Shown one piece after another: positions 8,152 through 17,327 of a stretch of DNA of 42,777 nucleotides. Both the position numbers and the translations under genes were made by a program. Each line of letters starts with the position of its first letter. Within the stretch, counting starts at the first letter, position 1. Origin of the DNA: Ignavibacteriota bacterium. Lineage in GTDB: Bacteria > Bacteroidota > Ignavibacteria > UBA10030 > SZUA-254. A model generated the notes under the pieces. That model was not told the DNA's origin and made no database searches. It saw only the letters and a program-made list of their open reading frames with translations. The DNA lies in contig JACREZ010000029.1 of the NCBI GenBank assembly GCA_016212665.1, positions 1 through 42,777 on the forward strand, given 5' to 3'.

Positions 8152-8703
8152 ATGATGAAAAATTTCACTTTGAAAATATGGCATTGGACGAAATCGTATG
8201 TGGAACGATATCCTATTGTTATTGCTGCTGTTGTTATCTATCTGTATTATTTCGTTACCTCACTCAATCTGTTTGAACACTCGGACCAAAAAAGAACATT
8301 CTTCGATTTTCTCGTCCAGTTCGATTCACTAATACTGCTGTGGTTGATTGCCGCGGCGTTGCTTCAGATCCAGAAGTATCGCAAAGCGAACAAAAAAGAA
8401 ATCGAACGTCGGCATGAAGTTGAGCGGATTATTGACCGCCAAAAAATTTACAAACAGATAGTCAACGATGTTACGATGTTGATGCAGGACAGTGTCAACA
8501 ATCCTCTCGCAATTATTTCGGTTACCACACAGGAACTGCGCCGCAAATTTGAAAAAGACGAAGAAATGCTTCGCTGGATAGGAAGAATCGAAACATCCGT
8601 CGCCCGTATCAATGATACGATGCGCGGCTTGCGGGGCTACGAGGCGGAAAAGATGCTCGAATCAACGACCGAGATAGTAACTCACAAAGAACCGGCAGAC
8701 TAA
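8152..8703 (+). CDS. Membrane protein with a degenerate histidine-kinase dimerisation domain, 183 aa
   Basis: Two membrane segments (about 20-38 and 55-74) are followed by a charged helix (75-100) and a region resembling the dimerisation and phospho-acceptor domain of histidine kinases: VNNPLAIISVTTQELRR, then a second helix with RIETSVARINDTMRGL. The position where the phospho-accepting His is expected carries Gln112-Asp113 instead, and there is no ATP-binding domain before the stop or in the following DNA. It therefore cannot be a normal kinase. It may be a dimerisation partner for another kinase or a decayed one. Two adjacent ATGs (8152 and 8155) are both possible starts. Confidence 0.6.
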   Translation: MMKNFTLKIWHWTKSYVERYPIVIAAVVIYLYYFVTSLNLFEHSDQKRTFFDFLVQFDSLILLWLIAAALLQIQKYRKANKKEIERRHEVERIIDRQKIYKQIVNDVTMLMQDSVNNPLAIISVTTQELRRKFEKDEEMLRWIGRIETSVARINDTMRGLRGYEAEKMLESTTEIVTHKEPAD

Positions 8704-8706
8704 TTT

Positions 8707-9735
8707 TTATCGTTGGAAAATATTTCCGCCTTCGGCGGAGGAACATTTCACATCTATCTTCATTTCTTTTCCGTCTCGACGCACTAAAAATCTAAGCGTT
8801 TTCCCAACCAATGCTGTTCGCGGATTGAATATCTTCGCAAACGACGCTATTGATTGAAATTCAATGAGAGTTTTTTCTGCGCCGGAGGTCGGGTCGAGTT
8901 CAGCATCGCCGAGCGATGAGTCTTTCACGGTGATTGCCCCGAATTTATATACGCCAAGTATCACATCGCCTGTCTTCAAAGGAGAACCGGAGATGTACGG
9001 TTCGGAAACAACGATGTTTTGCGCTCCGACTTTATACCAGATTCCAAAGAACGGCGCCCCGACAGGTGCAACCGTGACATGAAGTACCGGCGGTAATAAA
9101 TCTGAAACAACTTTTGATTCGACATATGGCATTTTCGGAGTTTCCATTGTCTGGAGGAGGTTGAAAAATTCCCGCGACTTTGTCACCATATCGCGCATAG
9201 ATTCCCATACTTTCGTCCAACCGCCATTCTTTTGAACTTCACCTGTTTGAACTTCTGTTTTTTGTTTCCATGGCGTAGTATAAAATTTCAAAATTTCGTC
9301 CACACCTTCCTGAGCATTTTGTACGGCGTGATGAAATCGCTGTGTCAATCGGTTGGTGTTATCATCGAACGCCGCTTGTGTGAGAATTTCCCGTTCGTTG
9401 TTGAGCGTTCGTAACATACTCTGACCGGTAAAAAGAGAATTATCAACATAGGGGAGTAGCGATTTCACTTTTCCCTGAGCATCGGTATTCCACTTCAAAT
9501 CCGATTTGTAATGTCCATCTTTGATTTCATCAACTGCACGGAGATATTTCCATAACATCCTGTTGTATTCGTTGATGTATTGAAACTCGCGTTGGTCATA
9601 TGCCAACCGCTGTGGAGTTTGAACCGAATCTCCTGATGCTTCCAGAAGTGAAGTCGCAGTGAACATCAAACAAACAAGTACCAGAAAATAAAAATGAAGC
9701 ACAGAAATAAATCTACTTCGTACCATTATAGACAT
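8707..9735 (-). CDS. Secreted protein with C-terminal PDZ-like domain, 342 aa
   Basis: The frame is open from 9807, but the ATG at 9735 has TGGAGA about 6 bases upstream and begins a basic, then hydrophobic signal peptide (SRFISVLHFYFLVLVCLMF), so it is preferred. A mostly helical middle region follows. The C-terminal 110 or so residues look PDZ-like: IVVSEPYISGSPLKTGDVIL is the typical ligand-groove and turn pattern, ending in a strand LRFLVRRDGKEMKIDVK. PDZ domains of this type in exported proteins bind peptide C-termini. No protease or other catalytic domain is present. It converges on the plus-strand gene ending at 8703 with only 3 bases between. No specific function can be named. Confidence 0.7.
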   Translation of the reverse strand: MSIMVRSRFISVLHFYFLVLVCLMFTATSLLEASGDSVQTPQRLAYDQREFQYINEYNRMLWKYLRAVDEIKDGHYKSDLKWNTDAQGKVKSLLPYVDNSLFTGQSMLRTLNNEREILTQAAFDDNTNRLTQRFHHAVQNAQEGVDEILKFYTTPWKQKTEVQTGEVQKNGGWTKVWESMRDMVTKSREFFNLLQTMETPKMPYVESKVVSDLLPPVLHVTVAPVGAPFFGIWYKVGAQNIVVSEPYISGSPLKTGDVILGVYKFGAITVKDSSLGDAELDPTSGAEKTLIEFQSIASFAKIFNPRTALVGKTLRFLVRRDGKEMKIDVKCSSAEGGNIFQR

Positions 9736-10174
9736 TGTAATTCTCCAAAATAGTTCTTGAAAATATTGTATTCCGAAAAGGACGCTTGCCAATACACAGG
9801 TAAGCATTCTCGTCGAGAGATATAGCCGAATCAGTGATTCGACTTACATTTCAATCTGAATATACATAAATGAATAAGAAATGCAATTGAACGAAATCAA
9901 CAAAATTGGTTCTGTTCAGAGTAAAAGAAAGAGATTCTTGTCGCGTGAAATTCAACTTCTTATGTCAGCGTTATAAAGAGTTGGAGGATGGGTAGGCGTT
10001 ACAATTGTAATCTCGTCTGTTTGAAAGCCTCATTTCTCAGCGTCATCGGATGATTCGGGAGTCAGTAATTGAATGAGTGGTTTTGTTTATGCCCATTTTT
10101 TATTATATTTCTCCGTCTTTTTTCAAAAACCAAGTGAATTTGGTGTGATTTAATCGTTCTTTGGAGGGATTACT
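9736..10174. other. Gene-free stretch with one small palindrome
   Basis: No coding frame in these 439 bases looks real. A perfect 7-bp inverted repeat with a one-base centre (CGAATCA-g-TGATTCG, 9827-9841) lies about 90 bases upstream of the minus-strand PDZ gene and could be an operator. A small ACCAA/TTGGT inverted repeat sits about 30 bases before the DUF177 start. A TATATT that could be a -10 box occurs near 10100, but no convincing -35 accompanies it. Confidence 0.4.
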
Positions 10175-10735
10175 ATGAAACATGTACAATCAGATTTAAG
10201 AATCAGAATTTCCCAACTCTCCGAAGGGATTCACAATTATCAGTTAATTTCACATCCGACCGAACTTGACTTGGCGGAGAATTTTCAGGAGTCCATCTCT
10301 ATAGATGCCTCCCTCGAAAAAACAAAACGCCAACTCTATTTGCGGGCTTCGGTTTCAACTAAAGCAAAATTTCAGTGTGACCGTTGTGCGGTTGAATTTG
10401 ATTTTCCGATTCAATCATTGTACAACATCTGCTACACATTCGACGAAAAGAACTCCGAGTCTTTTCCTGATGATGAGTTGAGGACAATTCACATCGGTAC
10501 GCCATATCTCGAACTTGTAGATGACGTTCGGGAGTGTATCATGTTGGCGGTTCCGATGAAACTCATTTGCAAGGAAGAGTGCAGGGGACTTTGTCCGCAC
10601 TGCGGCGTGAACATGAATGAGAAAGATTGTGTCTGCGCAGAAGAAAACACTGATTCACGGTGGGTGCATGAGCCCCATGGCGCATCAGCGCCATTTGACG
10701 TATTACGAACATTGATATCAAACAATAAAAATTAA
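10175..10735 (+). CDS. DUF177 (YceD family) protein, 186 aa
   Basis: Belongs to the YceD/DUF177 family, whose gene is found next to rpmF in most bacteria. E. coli YceD is linked to 23S rRNA levels, but the molecular function is not settled. Cysteines are arranged for metal binding: C68-x2-C71 in the first half and C132, C136, C140, C143, C152 and C154 in the second (around KEECRGLCPHCGVNM). TGGAGGG, a strong ribosome-binding site, precedes the ATG. It starts the lipid synthesis cluster and is followed 11 bases later by rpmF. The conserved linkage with rpmF, plsX and fabH supports the assignment. Confidence 0.9.
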   Translation: MKHVQSDLRIRISQLSEGIHNYQLISHPTELDLAENFQESISIDASLEKTKRQLYLRASVSTKAKFQCDRCAVEFDFPIQSLYNICYTFDEKNSESFPDDELRTIHIGTPYLELVDDVRECIMLAVPMKLICKEECRGLCPHCGVNMNEKDCVCAEENTDSRWVHEPHGASAPFDVLRTLISNNKN

Positions 10736-10746
10736 GGAACAAGAGA

Positions 10747-10929
10747 ATGCCAAATCCGAAACGGCGACATTCGAAATCTCGTGGCGCAAAGCGCCGTACA
10801 CATTACAAGGCAACTGCGCCGTCAACGGGCGAATGTCCCAACTGCCACGACCAGAAACTTCTTCACAGAGCCTGTCCGAATTGCGGCTACTATAATAGTC
10901 GCTCTATCATGATTCCGAAAGAATCATAA
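10747..10929 (+). CDS. rpmF: 50S ribosomal protein L32, 60 aa
   Basis: Small basic protein of the large ribosomal subunit. It has the normal L32 start MPNPKRRHSKSRGAKRRTHY and a zinc ribbon with two CxxC pairs (CPNC in ECPNCHD and CPNC in ACPNCGYYNSR). Length is standard. AAGGAACAAG precedes the ATG. The order DUF177-rpmF-plsX-fabH is among the most conserved in bacteria and couples ribosome and membrane lipid synthesis. Confidence 0.97.
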   Translation: MPNPKRRHSKSRGAKRRTHYKATAPSTGECPNCHDQKLLHRACPNCGYYNSRSIMIPKES

Positions 10930-10976
10930 CTCCATTTCTACCATTGTTCATACACCGATGAATTTTCGGTGAACTT

Positions 10977-12023
10977 GTGGACGACACACACACGATACGA
11001 ATTGCAGTGGATGCGATGGGTGGCGATTACGCTCCTCAAAATGTTGTCGCGGGCGCGCTTGATGCTCTCCGCGAATCCAACAACAGGTTCGAGGTCGTAC
11101 TCGTCGGACAGGAATCTCTTATCCGTTCGCATCTCCAACCATCTTCCGCTGAGCGATTGAATTACAAGATTGTTCACGCGGCAGATGTGATTGATATGCA
11201 CGACGGCGCAACAGCCGCGCTCCGACAGAAGAAAGATTCCTCCATCGGTATCGGAATGACTTTGCATAAAGAAGGGAAAGTTGACGCGTTCGTCAGCGCG
11301 GGACATACCGGCGCGATGGTCTCCGCTTCAACGCTTATTCTTGGTCGGCTTGATGGCGTGAGTCGCCCGACAATCGGCGCATTCTTTCCAAGCGAAAAGG
11401 GTGTTTGCCTGTTGCTCGATGCCGGAGCGAATGTGGATTGCCGTCCTCAGCACTTGTATGAGTTCGCCATCATGGGGAGTATCTACGCGAAGGAGATGTT
11501 TAATTTTTCCAATCCATCGGTCGGACTTCTCAGCGTCGGCGAAGAAGAATCGAAAGGAAATGAAGCAGTGAAAGAAGCGCACAAACTTCTCTCGCAAAGC
11601 GGGATTAACTTCATTGGCAATGTCGAAGGGCGAGATATTCTGAGTGGCAAAGCGCAGGTGGTTGTGTGCGATGGATTTGTCGGAAACATCGTCCTGAAAT
11701 TCGGTGAAAGTATTCCTTCGTTCATCAAGAACAGATTGAAAGAAGCATTCAGCAAAAATCTTTTCTTGAAATTGTTAGGCGGAATGATGAGGAATTCGCT
11801 CCGCTCTGTTTTCAAGAGTATGGATTATGAAGAGCATGGCGGAGTGCCGGTGCTTGGAGTGAAAGGCGTGGCGATTATCGGTCACGGTAAATCCACTCCG
11901 AAAGCAATCAAGAATATGATTTTGAAAGCGGAAGAGACGGTGCGCAAGAACATCAATGAACGGATACAAGAAGCGCTTTTGTCCGCTGATGGTGGACTCA
12001 AACAAATAGCAATTGAAAGGTAA
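10977..12023 (+). CDS. plsX: Phosphate acyltransferase PlsX, 348 aa
   Basis: Converts acyl-ACP to acyl-phosphate, the acyl donor for PlsY in the first step of phospholipid synthesis. It is peripheral on the inner face of the membrane. Family marks are IAVDAMGGDYAP at the N-terminus, the HTGAMVSASTLILGRL segment, and VGNIVLKFGES. Length is typical. The start is GTG at 10977, with GGTGA a few bases upstream; no in-frame ATG lies nearby. Its 3' end reaches close to or overlaps the start of fabH. Confidence 0.95.
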   Translation: MDDTHTIRIAVDAMGGDYAPQNVVAGALDALRESNNRFEVVLVGQESLIRSHLQPSSAERLNYKIVHAADVIDMHDGATAALRQKKDSSIGIGMTLHKEGKVDAFVSAGHTGAMVSASTLILGRLDGVSRPTIGAFFPSEKGVCLLLDAGANVDCRPQHLYEFAIMGSIYAKEMFNFSNPSVGLLSVGEEESKGNEAVKEAHKLLSQSGINFIGNVEGRDILSGKAQVVVCDGFVGNIVLKFGESIPSFIKNRLKEAFSKNLFLKLLGGMMRNSLRSVFKSMDYEEHGGVPVLGVKGVAIIGHGKSTPKAIKNMILKAEETVRKNINERIQEALLSADGGLKQIAIER

Positions 12024-12027
12024 AGAG

Positions 12028-13032
12028 TTGTCAGAACGAATTCGTGCGGCAATAACTGCCGTTGGTCATTACGTTCCCGAGAAAATTCTCTCGAACAAAG
12101 ATTTGGAAAAAATGGTGGAGACAACGGATGAGTGGATTCTCACACGAACGGGAATCCGTGAGCGCCGAATCCTTGAACACGGCGCAACGTCCGACCTTGC
12201 GGCGCCTGCCGCGCTTGCCTGTTTGAAAAACCGTGGCATTGAAGCGAGCGAGATTGATTTAATCATTGTTGCCACAATTTCTCCCGATATGTTTTTCCCT
12301 TCGACTTCGTGTTTAGTGCAGGAGAAAATCGGCGCGAAGAATGCGTGGTGTTTTGATGTTTCGGCGGCATGTTCAGGTTTTGTGTTTGCACTTGTCACCG
12401 GTTGTCAGTTCATTGAAGCGGGAACGCACAAAAAAGTGTTGGTAATCGGCTCGGATAAGATGAGCGCAATTACGGATTACACAGACAGAAATACATGCGT
12501 GTTATTCGGTGATGCCGGCGCGGCTGTTTTGCTCGAACCAAGCGATGACCCGAACTTGGGAATTATTGACCATCGCCTGTATTCTGATGGCGCTGGAAAA
12601 GATGCGTTGTATCAAAAAGGGGGTGGAAGTCTTAACCCGCCAACCTACGAAACGATTGATAACAAAATGCACTACATCTATCAGGATGGAAAGTCGGTGT
12701 TTAAAGTTGCCGTGCTCGGAATGGCTGATGTCTCCGCCGAAATCATGAAACGGAATAATCTTACCGGAGCCGATGTAGATTGGCTTGTACCGCATCAGGC
12801 GAACTTGCGTATCATTGACGCGTGCAGGGAACGGATGGGACTTGACCCATCGAAAGTCATGATTAACATTGACAAATACGGAAACACAACCGCCGCAACA
12901 ATTCCGCTTTGTCTTTCAGAATGGTGGCAAGCGGGAAAATTGAAACGTGGGCAAACAGTTGTGCTTGCAAGTTTTGGTGCGGGCTATACTTGGGGAGCGG
13001 TGTTGGTGAAGTGGAGTGTGGATAAGCGGTGA
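12028..13032 (+). CDS. fabH: 3-oxoacyl-ACP synthase III (FabH), 334 aa
   Basis: Starts fatty acid synthesis by condensing an acyl-CoA with malonyl-ACP. The catalytic triad is visible: Cys115 in SAACSGF (numbered from this start), His in VPHQANLR, and Asn in NIDKYGNTTAATIP. There is no suitable ATG. A TTG at 12028 has AAAGG 7 bases upstream, while a TTG at 12013 (339 aa, overlapping plsX by 11 bases) has no such site, so 12028 is preferred. Either gives a normal length. It is followed by a 108-base repeat-rich gap before fabD. Confidence 0.93.
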   Translation: MSERIRAAITAVGHYVPEKILSNKDLEKMVETTDEWILTRTGIRERRILEHGATSDLAAPAALACLKNRGIEASEIDLIIVATISPDMFFPSTSCLVQEKIGAKNAWCFDVSAACSGFVFALVTGCQFIEAGTHKKVLVIGSDKMSAITDYTDRNTCVLFGDAGAAVLLEPSDDPNLGIIDHRLYSDGAGKDALYQKGGGSLNPPTYETIDNKMHYIYQDGKSVFKVAVLGMADVSAEIMKRNNLTGADVDWLVPHQANLRIIDACRERMGLDPSKVMINIDKYGNTTAATIPLCLSEWWQAGKLKRGQTVVLASFGAGYTWGAVLVKWSVDKR

Positions 13033-13047
13033 GCCGTAGCGTTATTG

Positions 13048-13138
13048 TGCGATACGAGATGTGTGATATGGTATGTGTTGAATTTGTTGACGACTAAGAA
13101 CATAAAAGCAAGACTAAAAACAAGAAACGAAAAACTGT
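13048..13138. repeat. Degenerate 7-bp tandem repeats between fabH and fabD
   Basis: Two blocks are seen. At 13048-13082 five heptads run in phase: TGCGATA, CGAGATG, TGTGATA, TGGTATG, TGTTGAA. At 13118-13138 three heptads share AAAC: AAACAAG, AAACGAA, AAACTGT. The second block ends directly before the fabD ATG, leaving that gene without an obvious ribosome-binding site. Confidence 0.55.
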
Positions 13139-13140
13139 AA

Positions 13141-14046
13141 ATGCAACAAGGTGCATACATATTTCCCGGTCAAGGTTCCCAATACGTTGGAATGGGAAAA
13201 GATTTGTTTGAGCAAAACGAGACTGCTCGTGAGATGTTCAAGCAGGCAGATGAATTGCTTGGAGTTTCACTCAGCAAGATTTGCTTTGAAGGACCGGAAG
13301 AAGAACTCAAGCAAACGAAGAATACACAACCTGCGATTTTCTTGCACAGCGTTATTCTTTCGAAATTGCTCGGGCAACAGGATGTTTCTATGGTTGCCGG
13401 ACATTCGCTTGGAGAATATTCAGCGTTGGTGTATGCAGGTGTTTTATCGTTTGAAGATGGTTTGAAGATTGTTCGCTTGCGAGGTGAACTTATGCAACGA
13501 GCAGGAGAACTTCAACCCGGAACGATGGCGGCAATTGTCGGACTTGAATCGAATATTCTTGAATCTGTTTGTGCAGAAGCAAGCACAGAAGGAATTGTTC
13601 AGTGTGCAAACTTTAATTCTCCCGGGCAGATTGTTATTAGCGGCTCAGTTTCCGGAGTGAAGAAAGCAATGGAACTTGCCAAAGCACGTGGCGCAAAGTT
13701 AGTGAAAGAATTGGTTGTCAGCGGTGCGTTCCATTCTCCGTTGATGGAATATGCTGTTGAAGGATTATCGAAAGCGCTGGATGCAATCACGATTAATGAT
13801 GCAACGATTCCCGTGTATGCAAACGTGACAGCAAAGCCCGTAACCAAAGCGCCGGAAATCCGTCAACTCCTGAAAGACCAATTGACGAAACCGGTTCGAT
13901 GGGAAGAATCAATAAAGAATATGGTTGCAGATGGAGCGAAGAGGTTTGTCGAAGTCGGACCCGGAAAAGTTCTTCAGGGTCTTGTAAAAAGAATTGATGC
14001 AAGTGTAGAAGTAATTGGCATTGACAAGTTTTCAGATATAAAATAA
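13141..14046 (+). CDS. fabD: Malonyl-CoA:ACP malonyltransferase (FabD), 301 aa
   Basis: Moves the malonyl group from CoA to ACP to supply the elongation steps. The nucleophile elbow GHSLGE places the catalytic Ser at 89, and QGSQYVGMG near the N-terminus forms the oxyanion hole. A His in GAFHSPLM is the second catalytic residue. Length is normal. The ATG at 13141 gives the family's usual N-terminus, but no Shine-Dalgarno sequence is evident. Confidence 0.95.
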   Translation: MQQGAYIFPGQGSQYVGMGKDLFEQNETAREMFKQADELLGVSLSKICFEGPEEELKQTKNTQPAIFLHSVILSKLLGQQDVSMVAGHSLGEYSALVYAGVLSFEDGLKIVRLRGELMQRAGELQPGTMAAIVGLESNILESVCAEASTEGIVQCANFNSPGQIVISGSVSGVKKAMELAKARGAKLVKELVVSGAFHSPLMEYAVEGLSKALDAITINDATIPVYANVTAKPVTKAPEIRQLLKDQLTKPVRWEESIKNMVADGAKRFVEVGPGKVLQGLVKRIDASVEVIGIDKFSDIK

Positions 14047-14135
14047 TGCAAAATGCAAAACGCAAAAATGAAAAAAGATGCCCGGTAGTTGATTCCCGAA
14101 TGACCAATGACGAATGACAAATAACTAATTACAAA
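14047..14135. repeat. Degenerate 7-bp tandem repeats between fabD and fabG
   Basis: Directly after the fabD stop, four heptads run from 14047 (TGCAAAA, TGCAAAA, CGCAAAA, ATGAAAA). A second block from 14097 has five in phase: CGAATGA, CCAATGA, CGAATGA, CAAATAA, CTAATTA. The 16-base word AATGACGAATGACAAA in this block occurs again before ftsZ. A small hairpin (CCGCC-aaa-GGCGG) follows near 14142-14154. Confidence 0.75.
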
Positions 14136-14178
14136 GTATTCAGCCGCCAAAGGCGGGCAAGAAGAATTAAGTACAAAT

Positions 14179-14931
14179 ATGAAACTGAATTTAGAAAATA
14201 AAATTGCCTTAGTAACCGGCGGTTCGCGGGGAATCGGACGGGCGATTGCTTTGTCGCTTGCTTTAGCCGGAGCGAAGGTAGCAATCGTCTATCGGAGCGC
14301 GGCAAGTGAAGCGGAAGAAGTTGTTCAGGCAATCAAAGCGAACGGTGGCGATGCCGTTGCATTTCAAGCAGATGTTGCATCGTTCAATCAAGCGGTGGAG
14401 ATTGTTACAAAGGTTGTTGCTCAGTTCGGACGACTTGATATATTGGTCAACAACGCAGGCATTACGAAAGACGGTTTACTTCTTCGCATGAGCGAGGAGG
14501 ATTGGGATGCGGTTATCAACACGAATTTGAAAAGTGTGTTCAATTTTACAAAAGCATCAGCCAAACAAATGATGGGGCAAAGGGCTGGCAAGATTATCAA
14601 TATCACGTCGGTTGTGGGAATTACCGGGAACGCAGGTCAGGCGAACTATGTTGCTTCAAAAGCCGGAGTCATCGGATTTACCAAATCAATGGCAAAAGAG
14701 TTATCTTCACGCAACATTCACGTGAACGCTGTCGCTCCCGGATTCGTGGAAACAGACATGACAGGGAAATTAACTGAAGAACAGCAAAAAGCGATAGCGG
14801 AGAAAATTCCGTTGAAGCGAACGGCAAAGCCGGATGAAATTGCAAGCGTGGTAACATTCCTCGCTTCGTCAGCTTCGGATTACATCACAGGTCAAACGAT
14901 TTGTGTTGATGGCGGGCTGACATTATTATAA
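14179..14931 (+). CDS. fabG: 3-oxoacyl-ACP reductase (FabG), 250 aa
   Basis: NADPH-dependent reduction of 3-oxoacyl-ACP in fatty acid elongation. Short-chain dehydrogenase fold: cofactor motif TGGSRGIG at 13-20, NNAG at 91-94, and the catalytic Ser144, Tyr157 and Lys161 (YVASK). The C-terminus [14 protein letters not shown] is typical of FabG. Length is normal. It is separated from fabD by 132 repeat-rich bases and precedes acpP by 51 bases. Confidence 0.96.
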   Translation: MKLNLENKIALVTGGSRGIGRAIALSLALAGAKVAIVYRSAASEAEEVVQAIKANGGDAVAFQADVASFNQAVEIVTKVVAQFGRLDILVNNAGITKDGLLLRMSEEDWDAVINTNLKSVFNFTKASAKQMMGQRAGKIINITSVVGITGNAGQANYVASKAGVIGFTKSMAKELSSRNIHVNAVAPGFVETDMTGKLTEEQQKAIAEKIPLKRTAKPDEIASVVTFLASSASDYITGQTICVDGGLTLL

Positions 14932-14982
14932 TAGAGTATATAAATCATAATTCATTAACAATATTACATAAAGGATCCAATC

Positions 14983-15216
14983 ATGGATATCGAAGCAAAA
15001 GTTAAAGACATAATCATGAACAAGTTAGGTGTAGAAGCATCGCAGATTACACCTGCCGCATCATTTACCAATGACCTTGGTGCAGATTCGCTTGACACAG
15101 TCGAGTTGGTCATGGAATTTGAAAAAGAATTCAACGTTCAGATTCCCGATGAAGATGCGGAAAAAATCACCACTGTCGGTGATGCAATCAGTTATTTAAC
15201 AGGTAAAGCAAAGTAG
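14983..15216 (+). CDS. acpP: Acyl carrier protein, 77 aa
   Basis: Carries growing acyl chains on 4'-phosphopantetheine attached to Ser36 in the motif [12 protein letters not shown]. It is small, acidic and four-helical, with normal length. AAAGGA lies upstream of the ATG. Its place between fabG and fabF is the standard arrangement. Confidence 0.97.
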   Translation: MDIEAKVKDIIMNKLGVEASQITPAASFTNDLGADSLDTVELVMEFEKEFNVQIPDEDAEKITTVGDAISYLTGKAK

Positions 15217-15267
15217 TTCATTTGGTCGAAAGACTGAATCATTTTCTAACACGAACAGGAATTGGCT

Positions 15268-16521
15268 ATGAATAACCACCGTCGTAGAGTTGTTGTGACC
15301 GGAATGGGAGCGGTCACGCCCATCGGCATCGGCATCGAAGAGTATTGGAAGAACGCAGTCGCAGGTGTGAGCGGCGGTGGACCCATTACATGTTTTGATA
15401 CCGCTCAGTACGATACGAAAATTGCATGTGAAGTGAAGAACTTCAATCCGCTGAACTTCATGGACCGCAAAGCATCGAACAGAATGGATTTGTTCACACA
15501 ATATGCAATGGTGGCGGCGGAGATGGCATTCAAACATTCCGGTTTGAGTTTGGAAAAAGAAAACGGTGAGCGCATCGGGGTGATTTTCGGATCGGGAATC
15601 GGCGGCATGTGGACTTGGCACAAGCAAATGCAGGAATACATGAACGGCGGTCCCGGAAGAATCAGTCCGTTTTTCGTACCGATGATGATTGCCGATATCG
15701 CTGCGGGACAAATTTCGATGCGATATGGTTTCAAAGGACCGAACTACGCAACAACGTCTGCTTGTGCAACTTCATCTCATGCTATTGCCGATGCGTTTAT
15801 GTTGATACAACGCGGCGATGCAGAAGTGATGTTCTGCGGCGGCTCGGAAGCGGCGATAACACCGATGGGAGTCGGCGGTTTCAATGCGATGAAAGCAATG
15901 TCAACACGAAACGATGCGCCACTCACGGCAAGTCGTCCGTTCGATGCTCAACGCGACGGATTTGTGATGGGCGAAGGCGGAGGCGTATTGGTGCTTGAAG
16001 AACTGACTCACGCTCTTGATAGAGGTGCGACGATTTATGCAGAAGTCGGCGGTGTTGGGTTAACGGCGGATGCTCATCATATCACAGCGCCGGCGCCGGG
16101 AGGAGAAGGCGCGGTTCGTTCGATGCGGATTTGTATTCAGGATGCAGGATTGAAACCGGAAGATGTTGATTACATCAATGCTCACGGAACATCAACTCCA
16201 TATAATGACAAGTCAGAATCGGAAGCAATCAGAACATTGTTTGGCGAGCATGCGTACAAGTTACACGTCACATCAACAAAATCAATGATTGGACATTTGC
16301 TCGGTGCAGCGGGAGCGGTTGAAGCGATTATCACCTCGCTCTCGATTCAGAATGATTTGCTCACGCCAACCATCAACTACGAAAATCCCGACCCGGAATG
16401 TGACTTGAACTATGTACCGAATCAGGCGATGAAGAAAACCGTGAATGTAGCTATCAGCAACACGTTTGGTTTTGGCGGACATAACGCTTCGATTCTCCTC
16501 AAGAAATATCCTTTGAATTAA
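15268..16521 (+). CDS. fabF: 3-oxoacyl-ACP synthase II (FabF), 417 aa
   Basis: Condenses acyl-ACP with malonyl-ACP during elongation. The active-site Cys166 lies in TSACATSSH, with the two catalytic histidines in NAHGTSTPYND and MIGHLLGAAG. The C-terminus NTFGFGGHNASILLKKY is typical. The ATG at 15268 is chosen over the in-frame TTG at 15262 because AGGA sits 7 bases before it. Seven bases separate it from rnc. Confidence 0.96.
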   Translation: MNNHRRRVVVTGMGAVTPIGIGIEEYWKNAVAGVSGGGPITCFDTAQYDTKIACEVKNFNPLNFMDRKASNRMDLFTQYAMVAAEMAFKHSGLSLEKENGERIGVIFGSGIGGMWTWHKQMQEYMNGGPGRISPFFVPMMIADIAAGQISMRYGFKGPNYATTSACATSSHAIADAFMLIQRGDAEVMFCGGSEAAITPMGVGGFNAMKAMSTRNDAPLTASRPFDAQRDGFVMGEGGGVLVLEELTHALDRGATIYAEVGGVGLTADAHHITAPAPGGEGAVRSMRICIQDAGLKPEDVDYINAHGTSTPYNDKSESEAIRTLFGEHAYKLHVTSTKSMIGHLLGAAGAVEAIITSLSIQNDLLTPTINYENPDPECDLNYVPNQAMKKTVNVAISNTFGFGGHNASILLKKYPLN

Positions 16522-16528
16522 TTGTTCT

Positions 16529-17296
16529 ATGAATGATTTCATTCGTCGCATACTTGCATGGCTTCGGGAGGAGCAGACGAGTGATTCTTCATCAATTACG
16601 GCTGAGATAAATTTTGAACGGCTTCAGCGCGTCATAAAGCATCGAATAAAAAACAAATCGCTTTTTTCTGAAGCGCTTTCCCATCGTTCATACATTAACA
16701 AGCCGGAAAACGGAACGTTGGTTTCCAATGAACGATTAGAATTTCTTGGAGATTCTGTTTTGAACATGGTTGTGGGAGAATATCTCTTCCATCGTCACGC
16801 ATCTTTGCCGGAAGGCGACCTTACAAAAATGCGCTCTCGGCTTGTGAACAGAAAGGCGCTTTCCGCCTATGCCGGTTTGATTGACTTACAGGAATTTATC
16901 CTGATTGGAGCGAGTATTCCTCGTTCTGTAGAGCGCGGGTTGGAAAAAATTCTTGCCGACGCATACGAAGCGCTCGTCGCCGCTATCTATCTCGATGGTG
17001 GGTTTCGGGCGGCAGAACAATTTGTGCAACGACAAATGGTAGCGGCAGTCGAACAACGATTGGTTGTTACTGAAGATGCTAATTTCAAGAGCCAGTTGCT
17101 TGAATATTCACAGGCAGAAAGTCTTTCTATTCCCCGCTATGTTACCATCAAAGAGGATGGACCCGACCACGACAGAGTATTCACAGTTGAAGTCTATCTC
17201 GGCGATGAACCGTATGGTGTCGGGATGGGAAAAAACAAAAAAGATGCAGAACAAGCTGCGGCAGAAAAAGCGTTACAAAAATTTCAACTCGTTTAG
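16529..17296 (+). CDS. rnc: Ribonuclease III, 255 aa
   Basis: Cleaves double-stranded RNA, processing rRNA precursors and structured messages. In type II CRISPR systems it also trims the tracrRNA:crRNA duplex, which gives it possible relevance to the locus at 40-42 kb. The signature NERLEFLGDSVLNM holds the acidic catalytic residues, and a later DAYEALVAAIYLD provides the others. A double-stranded RNA binding domain fills the last 70 or so residues, ending in KDAEQAAAEKALQKF. Co-location with fabF is common in bacteria. Confidence 0.95.
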   Translation: MNDFIRRILAWLREEQTSDSSSITAEINFERLQRVIKHRIKNKSLFSEALSHRSYINKPENGTLVSNERLEFLGDSVLNMVVGEYLFHRHASLPEGDLTKMRSRLVNRKALSAYAGLIDLQEFILIGASIPRSVERGLEKILADAYEALVAAIYLDGGFRAAEQFVQRQMVAAVEQRLVVTEDANFKSQLLEYSQAESLSIPRYVTIKEDGPDHDRVFTVEVYLGDEPYGVGMGKNKKDAEQAAAEKALQKFQLV

Positions 17297-17327
17297 TCTT
17301 CATCTCATCATCAAAGAATAACAATTG

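Noticed and set aside
10130-10174. FapR-type operator upstream of the lipid cluster
   Set aside because: The only inverted repeat there (ACCAA/TTGGT) does not resemble the FapR site, and no fapR gene is present.
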